64,000 bases of DNA, from contig DF240456.1 in NCBI GenBank assembly GCA_000507305.1, positions 53,952 to 117,951 of the forward strand, given 5' to 3'. Below, one piece after another: positions 34,622-45,562 of this stretch (within the stretch, counting starts at the first letter, position 1; the number at the start of each line of letters is the position of its first letter). The translations under genes were made by a program, and so were the position numbers. The notes below the pieces were generated by a model that searched no databases, was not told the origin of the DNA, and saw only the letters and a list, made by a program, of their open reading frames with translations. Origin of the DNA: Breviolum minutum Mf 1.05b.01. Taxonomy: Eukaryota; Sar; Dinophyceae; Suessiales; Symbiodiniaceae.

Positions 34622-35930
34622 CTTTTTTCAAGCAAGGTTGCTGTGACACAACTGTCTGGGTTCTGTCCAGGCCAGAAAATATATATCAAACAACATTGCG
34701 TTGGCAAGACGTTCAAAAGGACCTTTTATCTTAGTCATTCCGTTTCACTTTTGAACCAAGTGCTGACAAATCAACTTTTCTGGAACCCAGCAAAAGGTCA
34801 CAAAAGTCCACGGCCTGCACTCGATGCCTCTCAGCCGCAGCCAAAGATATTTTTGTTTAATTTCATTTTGTCCGAGTTCTTGAAAGAGAGGCTGCTTTTT
34901 GCTTTTTTCACTTGAACATGTACTACACAGTAAGAGATAATTCAGGAATCCAAGTGTTCTGCTGCCAAGTTATGCTGTTGCTGTGACGCACCTGTCTGGG
35001 TTCTGTCCAGGCCAGAAGATGTATATCAAACGAACTTGCGTTCGCAAGACGTGCGAATATCTGAACCATGTGCTCACAAATCAACTTTTCTGGAACCCAG
35101 GATGAGGTCACGAAAGTCCACGGCCTGCCCTCAAGGCGATTCAGCCGCCGCCAAACATCGCCGATGGACCAGACATGTCAACGTCTTTTTCGTCGACCTC
35201 GTCTCTGCCAGACGTCAGGGACCTGGTAGGTCAGGGAAAAAAATGATTCCGTGTGCTGGCACCGCTAACTAAAACATGATGCTCGTGCGGGAACCATGTC
35301 CTGGGACAGCTTACTTTTTTCCAGAGCGTTCGCTCGCAGCAGTTGTGTGAAAGAAACACTGCTTCTTGCTTTTTTCACATGAACATGTGTTACACAGCAC
35401 AAGGAAATTCCGGAATCGAAGTGTTTTGCGACCAAGATATGCCGTTGTTCTGCCGCAACTGTCTGGGTTCTGTCCAGGCCAGAAAATGAAAATGAAACAA
35501 CATTGCGTTGGCAAGACGTTCAAAAAGACCTTACATCTTCAATTCACTCTTTAACCAAGTGCCAACAGATCAACTTTTCTGTAACCCAGGATGCGGTCAC
35601 GAAGGTTGACGGCCCACCCGGTGCGTCTTGGCCGCAGCCGAAGATAGAATTTTCTCTGAGACCTTTCAAACAGAAAGTGCTCTTGCTTTTTCACACGAAC
35701 ATGTGCTACACTGTGAGAGGAAATTCGGGAATCCAAGTGTTCTGCAACCAAGTCATGCCGTTGCCGTGACACAGCTGTCTGGGTTCTGTCCAGGCCAGAA
35801 AATGTATATCAAACAACATTAGTTTGCAAGACGTTCAAAAAACTTTATATCTGAACCATGTGCCAACAAATCCACTTTTCTGGAACCCAGGATAAGGTCA
35901 CGAAAGTCTACGGCCTGCACTCAAGGCGTC
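34622..35930. repeat. Four-copy direct repeat, ~320-470 bp units
   Basis: GTCTGGGTTCTGTCCAGGCC occurs at about 34654, 34993, 35461 and 35777. Each is followed by AAAC(A/G)A and GCAAGACGT..., then a stretch ending CAACTTTTCTGGAACCCAG(C/G)A. The units have diverged and vary in length. No convincing ORF. Confidence 0.8.
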
Positions 35931-36194
35931 TCAGCCGCTGCCGACCATCGCCGATAGGGCTGACATGTCAACGTCTTCCTCCTCGACCTCGTCTTCATCA
36001 ACAGCATCAACTTGTGTGGCACCGATGTCTTCTACGGGCTGTTCTTCAGGCTTGTGGCCTTCGAGGGACAAGAACGCCAAGGCCAAGATCTTGCTCAACT
36101 CCAGCTGCCAGCCGTGTGCCTTCTGCTTGAGGTACTTTTTAGGAGCTGGCAAGTTTGAAAGGTGACGCACCACCGGGGGGAGGAGGCAAAGCAA
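35931..36194 (-). CDS. Acidic-tailed ORF fragment
   Basis: 87 codons: VVRHLSNLPAPKKYLKQKAH, WQLELSKILALAFLSLEG, then a strongly acidic VDAVDEDEVEEEDVDMSALS. Codon use and composition look like real protein, but the start is not defined and the tandem repeats adjoin it on the left. Probably the remnant of a mobile-element protein or of one exon. Confidence 0.35.
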   Translation of the reverse strand: MLCLLPPVVRHLSNLPAPKKYLKQKAHGWQLELSKILALAFLSLEGHKPEEQPVEDIGATQVDAVDEDEVEEEDVDMSALSAMVGSG

Positions 36195-36214
36195 TTCTGC
36201 AAGAGATTTTTGGG

Positions 36215-36305
36215 CATGTGTAAAGTATGTACCGAAGAAGTCGATTGCGTAGCACTTTGAACACGGGTTACATTAGGTATGGACATGTGTAAAGTATGTA
36301 ACGAA
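36215..36305. repeat. Short tandem repeat shared with 62.9 kb
   Basis: Two partial units of ~75 bp with GCATGTGTAAAGTATGTACC / ACATGTGTAAAGTATGTAAC and GTAGCACTTTGAACACGGGT. The same unit is seen at 62863-62990. Confidence 0.75.
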
Positions 36306-36847
36306 GCAGTGCATATGGCAAAGTCACGAAAACGTGTCCCACGTGTGTCAAAATGGACAAAAAACAGCATTTCCTATGGGGACTACCACAGGATTTGCGC
36401 GCGTGTACGTGCAAATCGGGGCCCAAAACAAAGTCAGAATGTTTTTCTCACTTACCATGGATACTAACTTGAGAGATGATTCTATCTCTTTGACTTTCCA
36501 CCCCTAGCGTTGGGTAGTATTGGTTTGCATAAAAACTCAAGGCATGTCGTCAATAATAGGGTTTCAAGTCGAAAAAAAAACTGATAACACCACAGGTGGG
36601 AGTTTCCTCTGTGTCTCAAAACTAGGGTCCCTCAAAATCCACCAATTTTGGGAATCCACCCATATCTATCCAAACCATCACAATTGCACCTGGTCCCACT
36701 GTTGGCCCCTCTGACTGGCTCCTGCGAGCTTTTGGGTATCAGCTGTCAAGTTTTCTGGGGTGAAGTGTTTCAAAAATCATCATCGACCCTGAAAGATCAG
36801 GTCATTTTGAAGGAGGAAATGACCCCAAAAACACCTGCAGGGTTGGT

Positions 36848-36972
36848 GCATTTGATGGTCATTCTATGACACCAACCCAAACTATGTAGCATTAAGGACC
36901 AATCCCTCAAACTTACGATAGATTTGCATTGGTTTGATCCCCCCAATATCGGTAATTTAATGATCCCTATAC
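36848..36972. repeat. Family G element
   Basis: TGGTCATTCTATGACACCAA to TTTAATGATCCC with the shared GATAGATTTGCATTGGTTTG. Confidence 0.7.
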
Positions 36973-37375
36973 ATACATTGCTTCCCTGTTGACAAACCTT
37001 TTTCAGTCTCTCAATTTAGTTCACTGGTTTTGTAAATTTTCAACACTGTAAACTAACATGGCTGGAAGAAAAACAAATTCTGCTCGTCAAGATGGGAATC
37101 TTCCCAAAGGATGAGGGTGAACATAAAGACTGATTGAAACCACCACCTAGGTTGCTTTTCAATAGGAATTGCATCACCTTTAACATTCTTCCATCTTCCA
37201 GAAACCGAGCTTGCCAAAGGCGTAGTCCTAAGTTGCCTTCAAAATTCACCCTTTTTTTGACACAAAAAAGACTGAAAAGGTCCAATCCTCTACTACAAAA
37301 AACCCCGGGTCCAACGTCATCAGTTTTTCTGAAGGGCCCAGAACTTCACTTATTATAGGTGTGGAAAAAAACAGT

Positions 37376-37472
37376 TACACTCCCGAAAACTAACATGGAT
37401 ACCCAAAATGATGGTTTGGAAAATGTATCTCCTTTCAAACATGGCTATTTTGGGTATCTATGTTAGATTTCA
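37376..37472. repeat. Family C foldback
   Basis: ACACTCCCGAAAACTAACATGG to CTATGTTAGATTTCAAAG, with the centre ATGGTTTGGAAAATG. Confidence 0.75.
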
Positions 37473-37818
37473 AAGTATAAGATTTCACCTTCACCTAGAT
37501 TTCCCTGAAAATCGAGGATTTCCCGAAACCTAGGTTTTTTGAGGTGAGTTTGCGACCCATGTTTTCGGTCGCGAGTTTACCCCCGACTCTCAAGCTGCCT
37601 GGGCCCTACATCGACAGGTTTGTTTCCAGAACCTTCATCTTCAGCCTCCAAGAAAACAGGGGTGTTGGTGGTGGATGGAAAAAAACCCGGGAAAAAACTC
37701 ACTCACCAGTTGATTGATAGGGTAAGTAAAGATCCCCATGTATTTTTTCCCGGGTTTTTTATTTCCATCTCAGGCCAGGTGGTTGTTAATGGGATTTATG
37801 AACCAGCAACAGTATGTA

Positions 37819-37925
37819 ATGGTTAATTGGTAGTTTGGGTTGGTGGTTTGGGATTCTACGGGTACCCCTAAGTAACAATCCCTTTCATAAAAAGATCCCA
37901 GGAATCCAACTACTACCAAACCACC
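37819..37925. repeat. Foldback with GGTTAATTGG ends
   Basis: TTGGTAGTTTGGGTTGGTGG pairs with CCAACTACTACCAAACCACC. A sister copy lies at 42834-42946. Confidence 0.75.
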
Positions 37926-38446
37926 AAAGAAAAACCATTCGTTGACTTGAGTTGGTGGTTGAACCCACCTAAGCCAACCTGGGAAAAAATATGCGCCAAA
38001 AAAAATAGCGCAAGAAAAATATTGTCCTGGCAATTCTGTGTGCCCTTTTTGGGATGGTATTTTGTGAGCCTTTGACAGGTTAAGTGACCTCCAAATAGGT
38101 GATAAAAAGATATAAAAAGGTCACTTTGAATCACCTGCAAGTGAGCATTCAAAAAAAACAGTGAATCTGGCCACCGGAGAAGGTTTTTCGTTTGGGCCTA
38201 CAGGAAAAGCGAGCTCTTTTTCTGACAGAAAATTTGCCAGCAATTTGTCGAAAGAATTTTGGGCTTGAGAAAACGCTCGGTACTTTGGAATCTACCAAGA
38301 ATCGAGGGAATAAATAATCCGGGGCCTTGTTAAAAATGGCATCCTTTCATGATGTGCATATAAAACCTGGAACCCAACGACCTCTATTTTTGAAGATCAA
38401 CTCCCCAAAAGGAAACCAAAAATATAGCCTATGACGGATCCATGGG

Positions 38447-38525
38447 ACGAAGGGTATATTTACCTACATGGATGGTTGATTTTTATGGTTTTCATGTAGG
38501 TAAATATACCAGTCCCATAGATCCT
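38447..38525. repeat. Foldback with GTATATTTACCTAC arms
   Basis: CATGGGACGAAGGGTATATTTACCTACATG pairs with CATGTAGGTAAATATACC and AGTCCCATAG. A related pair lies at 11928-11993. Confidence 0.8.
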
Positions 38526-38755
38526 ATGGGTAGGGAACTGGAAGATCATAGCAGAGATAAACAACTGGGAATTTCTATATATAGATCGTGACAGATAAAT
38601 TTTGGGAGTAAGGGGAAGTTTCGACCGAATGACCTTAAACAGACATAGCCACCTTTCAAATCCCCCATATCCCCATCTACAGGGATCGAAGAATGTGTAC
38701 ATCACAACAGCGGCTATACTTTCATCACTGCTCAACATACCCCCCCTCAGAAACA

Positions 38756-38820
38756 ACGGCTTAATAAAGCCTTATTAAGGGAAACCATGGTTGATAAGCC
38801 CTTAATAAGGTAAGTTAGGG
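38756..38820. repeat. Small foldback AAGCCTTATTAAGG
   Basis: GGCTTAATAAAGCCTTATTAAGGG pairs with CCCTTAATAAGG. Similar ones at 44376-44432 and 63525-63585. Confidence 0.7.
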
Positions 38821-39245
38821 AAGGGTAGGTTGAGCAGTCATAACACCTTTGGTAAGTTCAACCACTAGGGATGAGTGAGAAACTCCATCTCTAAGATTTG
38901 CTTCTGGTTTTCGGTAGTCTTTCTGATTTCACAAATAAAATCAACTGGATATCAACATGCTGCTTCCAGGGTCATTCCGACAATCCTCTTCCGAACGCAG
39001 TGGATTTACTGAATCCTGTTGAAACTTGTTTCATAAGGTCGGGGTCAAAGGACCTAGCCACCGAACTACCACCATGACATCGAAAACACTAAAAGACTTG
39101 AAGGACTTCACGTGGAAAGGAAAACCAAAAAAAAGGCACCCAAAATTCTCACTGATTTTTTCCAAATCTCCTACAACTGTCATTTTGCTTTTTGGTTCGA
39201 TTACCCTCTGGTGTACTTCTTTTTTTTCGGGTGACCCAAAAAAAA

Positions 39246-39337
39246 GCTAGTTGGTGGTTTAATATGAATTAGTCAAATTGGATCATTTCCCCGGGTAATT
39301 AGGGGTAGAAATAAAAAAGTAGTGGAAACCACCACCG
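39246..39337. repeat. Family A foldback
   Basis: GCTAGTTGGTGGTTTAATAT to GGAAACCACCACC; the left arm has lost ~10 bases. Confidence 0.85.
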
Positions 39338-39373
39338 GTCATGCCAGTGTAGCCACCTCCACTTCATCACAAG

Positions 39374-39490
39374 CAGAGAGAACGATGCCCATCAACTGGG
39401 AAGTTCCAAAGGACTGCGAAAGGCAAAGGCCAAAAAGGCCGTGGGTTTCGCTCTCAAATTTCACCGTGGAGTTCTTGCATCGATTGATAG
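39374..39490 (+). CDS. Candidate basic exon (plus strand)
   Basis: 37 codons: RENDAHQLGSSKGLRKAKAK then KAVGFALKFHRGVLASID, between ATCACAAG|CAG and ATTGATAG|GACTCA (GA donor). Lys/Arg-rich, like a nucleic-acid-binding or ribosome-associated tail, but no family is recognised. It is the only good plus-strand candidate. A family A foldback ends 37 bases before it. Confidence 0.38.
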
Positions 39491-39535
39491 GACTCAAGTA
39501 GCTTCATAGCAGTTTTTCCTTTCAAACTACTACTG

Positions 39536-39671
39536 TTGATGGTTCAGAAATCCCATTCCCAACCACCTGGACCTGAGACGTATAAAATGCTGTAAATAAT
39601 GGGATAAACATGGATAAACATGGATAAACCACCTATCAACTGGTGCAGGATTTCTGAACCATCAACCGTAT
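39536..39671. repeat. Family E foldback
   Basis: TGTTGATGGTTCAGAAATCC to GGATTTCTGAACCATCAACC, with a triplicated ATGGATAAAC inside. Confidence 0.85.
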
Positions 39672-39779
39672 GTATACATAAGAAAGGCCTGGTTGAGTTG
39701 GATGAACCAAATCTTTACATGAAAAATGGTTGTTTCACCAAACATCCATCAAAAAATTGGTTGGATGTATAAGGTCTCA

Positions 39780-39882
39780 AACTGTTGATGGTTCAGAAAG
39801 CTTGGTAGTTTATCCCACTATTTACATATTTTTGTTACATCTAAACAGTGGTTGGGAATGGGATTTCTAAACCATCAACAGT
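39780..39882. repeat. Family E foldback
   Basis: AACTGTTGATGGTTCAGAAA to GATTTCTAAACCATCAACAGT; the second of three copies within 620 bases. Confidence 0.85.
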
Positions 39883-40040
39883 ATCTATACATAATAGGCC
39901 CATAGGCCTTCTGTTTTGCATGAGCAGTTTAGGTATGATATCATTCAATCAGTTCTGTTTCCCAGTTTCGGAGCTCAAATCAAACGACCTGATGTAAGGT
40001 GCATGTGAAAATGGAGGGCCTTTTTCAGAAATTGGGATGA

Positions 40041-40143
40041 TACTGTTGATGGAAGAAATCCTGCACCACCTGGGATACATAAACCTTGTAAATAATGGGA
40101 TTGACTACACATCAACTGGTGCAGGATTTCTTCCATCAACAGT
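40041..40143. repeat. Family E foldback
   Basis: TACTGTTGATGGAAGAAATC to GGATTTCTTCCATCAACAGT; perfect 20-base arms. Confidence 0.9.
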
Positions 40144-40144
40144 C

Positions 40145-41400
40145 TTGCAGAGATATTGCACTATACTAGAGCGATATTACGGTCATACTTCTACGATTAT
40201 ATAACAGTGATATTAGAGTGATGGGGAATCGTGGCATCTTCCGACTAGTTTGTGCTTCATGATCCAAACCACCTCTCCCCTCAATTCCAAAACAAGCGCA
40301 TCCGGTGATCCCAAGTAAAACTCGGCTGCAGCAAATACACAAAAGAATAGTGGTTGCAACAGTTCCATCTCCATATGTGATATTGTCAAACTTTGAAAAA
40401 TACGAGAAAATCATGAAATCAGGGGATTTCCCCTACTAAGCTATCTTTCAGGGGTGACGTCCTGTGACGCCGTGATAATTCGGGTAGTTATTTATGTGTC
40501 TATCTCAAAATATATATATATATATATCATAGATATAATATGTGCGTGAAATAAGTAACAATAATATTATGTATGAGGCATCGCCTACTCCAACCCAAAG
40601 AGGCCCCTCCACACCTTTAGACCTCCAGCTTCCAGTCCCAACATCTCCTGGACAGCCCATTTGGTCGCCTGATAAGGGTTTTTAAAAGATCCTTTGCTTC
40701 TTGGGAGCTCTCCATCAAAATTGTAGGGAATCCCATAAAGTAAAGATGTTAGTTAAAGCTGTTCATTTCTGATATGCCTAGAAAAAAGCTCTGTCAAAGC
40801 TATTTTTCAACCAAAAACCTGGGATTTGTTTTGAACCAAGATGTTTGATGATAAGCTCTAGCCAAGTCATTTGCAATTTTCACACCTCCCAAAGGGTGAG
40901 GCAAATTTTGAGAATTTCCATGTTTTTTCCAGAGGTTTTCTGCGGAAATATCTCGACTCTCAACTCAACTCCGAGACAAAAAGTGTCACTGTCAACTCAT
41001 TCCTCTCATTAGACCTGGTTTTTTGGGGGCGTAAGAAGCAGCGAACCTTTTAGATGGGAAATGTTGATAATGTCTAAAAAGTGAAAGTTGATTTTAGGAA
41101 AACAAAAGGTCATATTTTTTTAACAATTTTATGGTAGATTTCGATGAGCCTTGAAAAAAGAAAAACTGTTGTTTCTATGAGCTTCATCGATCATCTTTCC
41201 AACAAAACTTGACCAGAACCGTCCCCACACGGCCATGTGCAATGGAAATCCTCAAGTTCCTTCCGCAAACGTGCACCGGTGAAGGAACCTGGCGAAGATC
41301 AGTGCAGCAAGTTCCAAACTCGAACCGGGGGGGGCTGTTTGTTCTAAACAACCAACGTTGCCGGCGCCGGAAGTCCATCCACTAGGGGGGAAGCCTTACA
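40145..41400. other. No convincing gene
   Basis: TA microsatellite at 40509-40540 and simple AT-rich DNA. On the minus strand near 41.2-41.35 kb a short frame (LELAALIFARFLHRCTFAEG) could be an exon, but two other frames are equally open. Confidence 0.4.
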
Positions 41401-42235
41401 ACAGAGGCATATGTCTTTCCAAAAATCATGTCATGCAAGCCATGCAATAAAAAACATGTTTTGCTATACTCATACCGGACTCATCTCGCTAGGTGTCTCA
41501 GACACATCTTCCAAGGCGGATATGAGTGGGTCATGTTCCTCCAACTCCTTACCTATTCAACTGGCATCAAAAAACACAACTAACTCCAAGTCATCCCAGA
41601 AAAATGCCAAAACTGCACCCCTAAGCTGTTTTTGCCACACATTATCTGGAGTGATGAAGGTCAGTCCAAATGGATCCAAATGGAATGACATCACAACCAC
41701 CAACAGCAACACCACTCTTGTGGAACTGGACTTTTTTTTGTCGCCACTTTGGGAACACTTTGGTTCTCAAATGGGATTGCCGGATCCTTTTGGTGATCTT
41801 GACTGATCTCACGGGTCACGGTGGTCACGGTGATGCTGTCACTGTCAAAGAAATCCAAGATCGCAGGTGTCGCCAAAAAAAGACGTCAGACTTTTTTCGC
41901 TGTTCAGCACTCGTCGGACTGCTCCGATTTTTTCTCACTTTTTGAGGTCACATGATGTTGAAGCTCCTGTCGGCGGCTTCAGGCTGAGCTCACAACATTC
42001 AAAATGCGACATTCGTGACATCCCATGAGTCATCTTGGTTGCTTCATAAGACTCCTTCCAATGGCTTACATGATTATAATCCCCCAATTTTTTGGGTAGT
42101 GTAATCATATATGTACAGCAAATAATCAAGGTTTTGATCACTGCTCCGGTGACACCAAAGTGGAGGTGTTTAGAAAAGGTTGGTCGTTGGACAGGCCATT
42201 AACCATCTACCCGTCCATCTATCTATCCATCCATC

Positions 42236-42312
42236 GATCTACGAATGGATGGATGGATGGATGGATGGATGGATCGATCGATCGATAGATCGATAGATTG
42301 ATAGATAGACAA
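42236..42312. repeat. Tetranucleotide array GATG then GATC/GATA
   Basis: Seven or so GGAT units pass into GATCGATC and GATAGATA units. Complementary CATC/TATC units precede it at 42205-42235, so the locus can fold back. Confidence 0.9.
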
Positions 42313-42344
42313 ATAATTACGGCTAATTATGGCCTTGTTTCCAC

Positions 42345-42437
42345 CTCAATTTTTGTGACTCTCCGCTCGCTGTTCCGCTCCCTGCTCTCCTTGGCCCAGC
42401 GCCGCTCCGTGCGCAGCATCGCTTTGTGAAGCTCTAT
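42345..42437 (-). CDS. Candidate charged coiled-coil exon
   Basis: 31 codons between CTCAG|ATAGAG and ATTGAG|GTGGAA, phase 0 at both ends: IELHKAMLRTERRWAKESR then ERNSERRVTKIE. Very high Arg/Glu content suggests a long helix. GC-rich against AT-rich surroundings. The gene it belongs to is not known; it lies on the same strand as the GTPase gene 4 kb upstream. Confidence 0.4.
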
Positions 42438-42474
42438 CTGAGTCGTGAATTTTCACCGGGGGCAACAACCTCTA

Positions 42475-42835
42475 TGGTCACATGGGAATGAATTTCCTTC
42501 CCAGGGAGTCGCCACAAATCATAGATCCCTGTTAGCAAATGGCAAGTTTTCCGCAGTCAAGGTGAAGGAAGACCCACGAAAATACGACTAAATTGCTTAG
42601 TTGATTTATCATTCACCTGGTGGTTAGCAAGTAGAACCACCAAATATTGGAGGTGAAGCTGTTGATGCTTCATGGAGAATCTTCCGAACTTTTTGGCTGA
42701 AGTAAAAACTCATACTACTGTTGATGGTTCCAAAAAATCCGGCGATCACCAGTTGATATGGTAAATATTACATTATGTACAGGGTTTTATACATCCCAGG
42801 CGGTTGTTTGGGATTTCTTCCATCCACAGTATAAA
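42475..42835 (+). pseudogene. Decayed inverted copy of the 15.8-16.2 kb exon segment
   Basis: Runs in reverse complement to 15826-16190 and includes the flank (ATGGGAATGAATTTCCTTCC), the exon and the adjoining family E foldback. The coding part here has an insertion near 42588 and loses about 23 bases after GTTGATGCTTCA and a few bases near GGCTGAAGTAAAA, so the frame is destroyed. Coding sense, if any, would be on the plus strand relative to the exon's order of matching. Confidence 0.7.
42714..42833. repeat. Family E foldback in the decayed duplicate
   Basis: TACTGTTGATGGTTCCAAAA to GGGATTTCTTCCATCCACAGTA. Confidence 0.8.
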
Positions 42836-42946
42836 GGTAAATTGGTGGTTTGGTAGTTGGTGGTTTGGATATTTGGGATCCCCTTATGAAAGGGATTGTA
42901 ACTTAGGTGTATCCCTAGAATCCCAAACCACCAATGTACCATTAGT
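42834..42946. repeat. Foldback, sister of 37819
   Basis: AAATTGGTGGTTTGGTAGTT to ATCCCAAACCACCAATGTACC, inserted directly against the family E copy. Confidence 0.75.
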
Positions 42947-43826
42947 TGAAAATTCGAAATCTTGGCCAAAGTAATAAGGGACAATGGTGGTTAATTCTCC
43001 CTTACTAAGGCCGGCTATTTCCTGGCAAAACGTGGCATTGGACAGGGCCCGGGCCCCCTTTAGTTTCTCATGACTCGTGACTATTCATATCAACTAATTG
43101 ACTAATGATCTAATGGTAAATTGATCGTTTTTCGGGGCACTTGGTCTTGGAATCCTTGAGACCTTGTGTAAAAAAAGGATAAAAGACACCAATCCCAAAC
43201 TCGACAGCTTGGCATTGTTTTAGAAGACTGACTGTACTTTCATCAACACATCGTGGGAAAGAAAAGTCACACTCCTCAAAAAGTGAAAAACGACTGGACA
43301 TACGTAATCATCCTGCAACAAGGTTGTCTCACTGCGAGAGAAGGAGTTCAATAATTTCACTTGCAAAAATGGTTGTCAAATGTGAGTTGAATTGGCTTCC
43401 TTTGGTAGTATCAACCCATTTCAAACATCTTAGTCAACATTATCCGTTTCAAAAAAAAACATCTGGACCAAACAACCCCCGAGTATGGAAAGGAATGTGA
43501 GCCCCTGACAAGTTGGTGTGGAGCCAAGTGACCGAATTCGCCACATAATCCTCAGTTGTTGAAGTTTTGCAAAGGGAAGAGAGGATATGTTTTTTTAACT
43601 TGGAAAGCATCTATATAGCTATTATTTGTGCTTGAACACAACCCCTTTCAAAAGTATCCGCAAGTCAAATTGGATATGTTTTCCCCAACTTGTCGGGGTA
43701 CCCAACACATGCCAAAAAACAAACAAAGTGCAACTACCGATTCGTTGGCCAACCAGTTTTGGTCCTTGAAATATCTTCATCCATTTGCTTTTTTAAACGA
43801 TGTTTTTTTTCGACTTGGACATCCAC

Positions 43827-44017
43827 GGGACTGGTATTTACCTACTCTCCCGTGAAGTTTTAACATGGTTCACCTGAAAATTGGAGGCACCCGGAAGGAC
43901 TAGTAGATTCCGGCGGTGGAGACCATCATTTTCAGGTGAACCATGTTTAAACTTGGGGAGTGTACAATGAATGCTTGATGTGTAAAAGAACTGTAGGTAA
44001 AATATACCAGTCCTATG
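43827..44017. repeat. Nested foldbacks: family C inside another palindrome
   Basis: The outer arms GGGACTGGTATTTACCTAC and GTAGGTAAAATATACCAGTCC enclose a family C copy at 43843-43963 (CTCTCCCGTGAAGTTTTAAC to GTTTAAACTTGGGGAGTGT). The outer arms are the same type as at 38447-38525. Confidence 0.8.
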
Positions 44018-45322
44018 GATGCAAGTCAGGTATTCCATAGCTATCAACGTTGGAGGGTTTTTTCTAGCGTCACCTACTGGAATCCCGGAAAACCTGGACT
44101 GCCAGTCGGGAAAAATGAGATTTTAAAGCTGGACATGGGTAATTATAATGGTATATGATGACGTTATAATAGTATATGATGAATCAAAATATCATAATAA
44201 TGATGAGTGTACATATGTATATATATATATTATATATTCTATAAATTGTACATATTTCTTCTTCATATGAAATTACCCTTCAGGGGAACGATCACATATT
44301 CCACCGAACGGCAAAAGGAACATCATCGACGCAAACGTACTTCCCTGGAGGAACTTTCTCATCTGGGTCAACAAGGGTTTAATAAAACCTTATGAAGGGA
44401 AACCAATGGATAATAAGCCTTTGATAAGGCCTTGTTTTTTTTGGGAGTACGTTGGGAACGCGAACGACAAGAATTTACCCAACATGGTTGGAAATCCTTC
44501 GTAGGGTTGATGAGATTCATGTTTTCCGTGAAGCATCGGGTTTTCTCCCAACGAAATCCCTCGCCGTGTCAAAATTTCAAAGCAATAAAATCAAATCTCT
44601 GAAAGTCAAAAGCTTCAAAAGCCTCCAAAGAAGCGTCAAAACCCAAAAATCTCCAACGAAAAAGACATCTCGCAACATTTGAGCAACGTTCAAAACATTG
44701 TAATGATCGGCTTATGGGCATCATCCTTATATTTGCTTAATGTAATCCCTACATAACTCGGTAGTATAATCCCTTTTATACAGCAAACAACCAAGGCTTT
44801 GGTCAAGGTTTTTCACTTGTTTGGAGTGGGAAAAAATCACCTCGATGGATTCCGCGCTCCAAAATGATTCGCCTTTTTTGGCATAGGGCCTCCTATAGAT
44901 GGCCTGAAACAAATGGGTAACTTGTTTTTTTAGGACCCCCCATAAATGGAGAAACATGAGCCTCTACTTGTAACTGGTTGGTATAGGGGCCCACCTCGCA
45001 ACACCCGGTGCACCCTATTTTCGAGAGAAGGATCGCCGCCCTTCTCCTTGAAACGCATGATTTGAAGCCTGGCTGCCAGTCCAACCATTCGAAAAGGTTC
45101 TTTGGACTTTGCTAAAGCTAAACGAATCTACTCAGAAGCAAAATGTTACTGTTATTCATATATTGCTTTAATGTTTAGTGTGTTTATTGTTATCTTCAAA
45201 AAACTTGGGGATTGTGTTTGGGGAGTCTGCTTGACCCATGTTTTTGGGTGATTTGAATGTCTTGAAAAAAGATGAGATTTCTTGGGGAAAGTTCCACCAC
45301 CATCTATATTAAAAAAATGAGT

Positions 45323-45562
45323 TCAACCCCCCACCCTGTAACATCTGCAGTTCTTGACCAGTGACTCAAATATTTCTGAAGCTTCACAATTGATACCCTT
45401 TGTGGTGGCTGAAAAAAAATCGCTTCTTCTCCCCCACATAGATATACCAAAACCCATCTCTTCCCATGCAAACTCCCCGAAACTCCCCAAATAATCGCAC
45501 CCGAAGGCAGGCATGATAAGAGCTGCCAAGGCAGGAGCTGCCACAGGAATCAAAGCTGATGC
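45323..45562 (-). CDS. Candidate hydrophobic (membrane-anchor) exon
   Basis: After a good acceptor (ATCTCTTCAG|GCATCA) the frame reads ASALIPVAAPALAALIMPAF, a likely membrane segment, then GCDYLGSFGEF, and stays open to a stop at 45323. The frame is also open upstream through IDPRRFPTVGSLQ, so the exon might start earlier, near 45640. It lies 0.7 kb downstream of the GTPase gene on the same strand. Atlastins carry a membrane hairpin after the helical domain, so this could be the last exon of that gene. No donor is certain, and it could belong to another gene. Confidence 0.38.
   Translation of the reverse strand, partial: ASALIPVAAPALAALIMPAFGCDYLGSFGEFAWEEMGFGISMWGRRSDFFSATTKGINCEASEIFESLVKNCRCYRVGG

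Noticed and set aside
41411..41806. 131-codon plus-strand frame
   Set aside because: Low-complexity Ser/Asn/Thr composition, no splice context and no resemblance to a family.
44452..44682. Lys/Ser-rich plus-strand frame (KSLKVKSFKSLQRSVK)
   Set aside because: Built from repeated TCAAA/AAAGT words, so probably a low-complexity artefact.
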